Both the position numbers and the translations under genes were made by a program. Of a DNA stretch of 64,000 nt, positions 61,605 to 64,000 are shown piece by piece (position 1 is the stretch's first letter; every line of letters starts with the position of its first letter). This DNA is from Allacma fusca (taxonomy: Eukaryota > Arthropoda > Collembola > Symphypleona > Sminthuridae): contig OX359245.1 of NCBI GenBank assembly GCA_947179485.1, positions 29,127,067 to 29,191,066 on the forward strand. The letters run 5' to 3'. Under the pieces are notes generated by a model, which was given only the letters and a program-made list of their open reading frames with translations, was not told the DNA's origin and ran no database searches.

Positions 61605-62105
61605 TAGTGGTCGGACCAATTCAATTCAGAATTGGAAATTTTCGATTCGATTCGATTCGATTCAATTCGATTCAGTAGTATTTCGATTCGATTTGCAGTA
61701 AAGCCAAATCGAATGATTCGATTTGGGTATTGAACTGAATCGAATCATATCTTGTGAATTGCAATTCAAACAATTCATCAAAACCGCTTCGGCTGCGCAC
61801 GGGTACTTTTTTTCCCGCATATTCAAAGTCCAAATACTACGTATACCACAACGTTTGTTATTTTAGCGTAGCTTTTACTATACCCTTTATAATATGTATA
61901 CGACACTCCAGTAACATAAGGAAAATTTTGTACTTTCCCACTTGAATCGTTCGATTTACGATTCAATTCGATTCACTGGGTGAATTGAATCGAATTGAAT
62001 TGCTTTGAGGCAAATTGAATCGAAAATCGGTTTTTCGATTCAATTCAAGCTTCAAATTGAATCAAATTGAAAAATTCGAATCAAATTGAATCGATCCGAC
62101 CACTA
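61605..62105. mobile_element. hAT-like non-autonomous element, ATTCGA words
   Basis: 501 bp with inverted ends TAGTGGTCGGAYCRATTCAA (two differences in 22 bp). The flanks GTGCTGTG (61597-61604) and GTGCTGTA (62106-62113) agree at 7 of 8. ATTCGATTCGATTC/AATTGAATCG words fill both ends and carry on the terminal sequence. No coding region. The relic at 402-554 has the same terminus but a different word. Confidence 0.83.
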
Positions 62106-62113
62106 GTGCTGTA

Positions 62114-62898
62114 ATATACGTACTTGCAAAGCTGTGGGGTGCTGTATGTGACATCAAGTATATGCCATGAAACTGCGTGTTCTCACCTAGCGCCTAGCGG
62201 ACAACATGCGTGCGGGGACACCTTGTCTCGACTTTGGTTAGTAGCCATATGATGGTGAATTTGCATAGAGGCCGGCAGTTGAGAAATGTGTAGAATGGAC
62301 GGACGGTCCCACTTCACAATGTGCAGCTATTGGGCCAGAATGGTTCCATAAACCTGAGTTTATAAACAATCAAGGAGGTATAAAAAACTTTGTAGAGCGC
62401 CTGGGAATACCAGTAAAGTTGAATGAATAAACGTTCCCCCAATTGTGTAATTGTAACGAATAGTACGTAGATTAAAATCTAGGACCGAACAGAACCATAC
62501 CAAAAAAAGTTCATTGGTACGCCCTGGCCATTCGATGTTCCCAGGGTTGACTTTCAGCTAGGTTTTCTTAATTGTATGAATGTTCCACTCATTATATACA
62601 AACCGATACACGAACAACACCTGCGAAACTCACATACTGACACAACGCTACACTGCGTTTGTTAATAATATGATATGACAACACAAAAAACACAAGTAGC
62701 ATATTTTTTAAAACTTTTCCATCTGCAAAATTTTATTTACTTTGAGCAGAAAACGATCACAAATGGTTTGCCAACTATTGCCAATTCAATTAATGTTGCT
62801 CAGATTTTATCTCACTTTGCGTAACATGTAAAAAACATTGTAAAAAATTTTCCCATCAAGAGAAAACAGGAGTAGACCAGAAAACTTAATTACGAAAT
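62114..62898. other. CP7 3' flank
   Basis: 62114-62640 has no recognised feature. 62680-62898 is the CP4-CP7 shared 3' flank with an AATAAA signal on the minus strand (plus TTTATT near 62732). Confidence 0.5.
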
Positions 62899-63716
62899 TT
62901 ACAAGAGGAGACCGCCATGATGGACGCTCTTGACGGCAAGGGGAGAGTGAGCGTAGGCGATTGGGGCAGCGTGAGCAACAGCAACTGGAGCAGCATGAGC
63001 ATAGGCGACTGGGGCAGCATGAGCATAAGCCACTGGGGAAGCATAGGCAACTGGAGCAGCGCGGACAAGGGCTGGAGCAGCAACGACGGAGTGTCCAGAG
63101 TACACGGAGTGTCCAGCAAGGATGCCACGGGCAAGACGGATGTGAGCTGGGCCAGCAAGAGCCAATGGAGCGTGAGCGTAAGAGACTGGAGCGGCGTGGA
63201 CAATTGGGCCAGCACGGACGATGGCTGGGGCGTGAGCGTAGGCGACTGGGGAAGCATAGGCAACTGGGGCAGCGCGGACGAGGGCTGGGGCAGCGACGAC
63301 AGAGTGTCCAGAGTACACGGAGTGACCAGCGAGGATTCCACGGGCAAGACGGATGTGAGCTGGGCCAGCAAGAGCCAAGCCAGAGTGTCCATAGGCGACT
63401 GGAGCAGCGTGGACAAGTGGGGCAGAGTGAACAATTGGGGAAGCATAGGCGACTGGAGCAGCACGGACAAGGGCTGGGGCAGCAGCGTAGGCAATTGGGG
63501 CTGGGGCCAAGACTCCAGTGCGGACCACACCGACGGCAGCGGGGGCTCCGAGGAATCCAGCGTTGGCAACAGCCAAGAGGGTGGCAACGGCGAAAGCAAC
63601 GGCCTAAGCGGGAAATTAAAAAAAAAAAATTAAATCCCTCAGAATCCTCAGAATTTTCTGAAATTTTAGTTTCCGAGTAAATGTATGCTCATCAAAAAAT
63701 AATTTCTTACGTTCAT
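62899..63716 (-). CDS. CP7: Ala/Val/His-rich secreted protein, probable cuticular protein
   Basis: Exon 1 at 63711-63716 (ATG AAC); exon 2 at 62899-63603; 236 residues, the longest of CP4-CP7. The signal peptide is MNAVAFAVATLLAVANA. Both modules carry the complete ARGILAGHSVYSGHSV followed by VAAPALVRAAPVAYASPVAY; in CP4-CP6 the second module lacks the VYSGHSV part. It ends KSVHHGGLLL. Inferred cuticle component. Confidence 0.8.
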
Positions 63717-63811
63717 GTTGACGGTTGGTGTGGTTAGTGAATTAACACAAGAGTAGTTGAGATGTTGCTTGAGAGTAGCAAAGTGTGAATGATTTTTCTG
63801 GGCTCAAATCT

Positions 63812-63821
63812 GCCTTTTATA
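63812..63821 (-). promoter_or_regulatory. TATA box of CP7
   Basis: TATAAAAGGC on the minus strand in the CP4-CP7 conserved block. The remaining bases to 64000 are upstream flank like that of CP5. Confidence 0.75.
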
Positions 63822-64000
63822 TCCGTTCAGGTCCTCTACCTGAAGTCTGCATATGACGAAGGAGCGATGAAGGCTGTGGCGGACAGTCCCTAAGTTTGTA
63901 TCTCTCAACAATGATTTTTTTGTTCATATTTTTTTCTCACTGTTTTTTTCCCTCGTCTATACATTTCACATGCAAATGATTTATCATCGATTAATTTTTT

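Overview
The window looks like arthropod nuclear DNA. It is AT-rich with long gene-poor stretches, the genes have short GT-AG introns, and there are two local gene families: low-complexity Ala/Pro/Val-rich secreted proteins of cuticle type, and seven-helix proteins resembling arthropod gustatory receptors (Gr). A springtail (Collembola) is my best guess from the look of both families. That is inference; nothing in the window proves it.

Layout. Seven cuticle-protein genes (here CP1-CP7) all lie on the minus strand: CP1 (1399-2318), CP2 (5638-6772), CP3 (10728-11424), CP4 (43400-44176), CP5 (53996-54777), CP6 (58181-58979) and CP7 (62899-63716). Each has a tiny first coding exon (2 or 3 codons), a TATA box about 90-100 bp upstream of the ATG, and one large repetitive second exon. 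CP4-CP7 are recent duplicates with conserved flanks. Interleaved are Gr-like genes with a common three-exon structure: Gr-a (+, 16296-18162, intact), Gr-b (-, 25049-28736, intact), Gr-c (-, 34549-36432, several lesions), Gr-d (-, 38288-40723, one premature stop), an exon-1 fragment (44762-44908) and Gr-f (-, 49334-51477, one early frameshift). Long stretches of 3' and 5' flank were duplicated along with Gr-b, Gr-c and Gr-d, and a gene-less ghost unit lies at 20570-23225.

Mobile DNA dominates 19-62 kb. I find eight short non-autonomous elements bounded by 8-bp target-site duplications (six exact, two with 7/8 match) and hAT-like inverted ends (YARNG-type). In every one, the interior is built from a degenerate 6-9 bp word that continues the element's own terminal repeat, and each element uses a different word (GGGTAC, TCAAGT, GGTTCA, TGTATTTTG, GCACTC, ATTCGA, GGGCATTTT, CAGTCAGT). 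Two TA-flanked pogo-like MITEs (22130-22793 and 46772-47646) show the same habit. No transposase was seen. A decayed LINE, a 240-bp-arm foldback, a GGGAGCG-ended element carrying a nested hAT-like element, and several tandem arrays complete the picture. The 'word-extended TIR' pattern is the most unusual feature of the window.

How the genes relate. The CP proteins would be secreted and laid down in the exoskeleton. The Gr-like proteins would sit in chemosensory neuron membranes. Nothing links them functionally; their interleaving appears to result from local segmental duplication.
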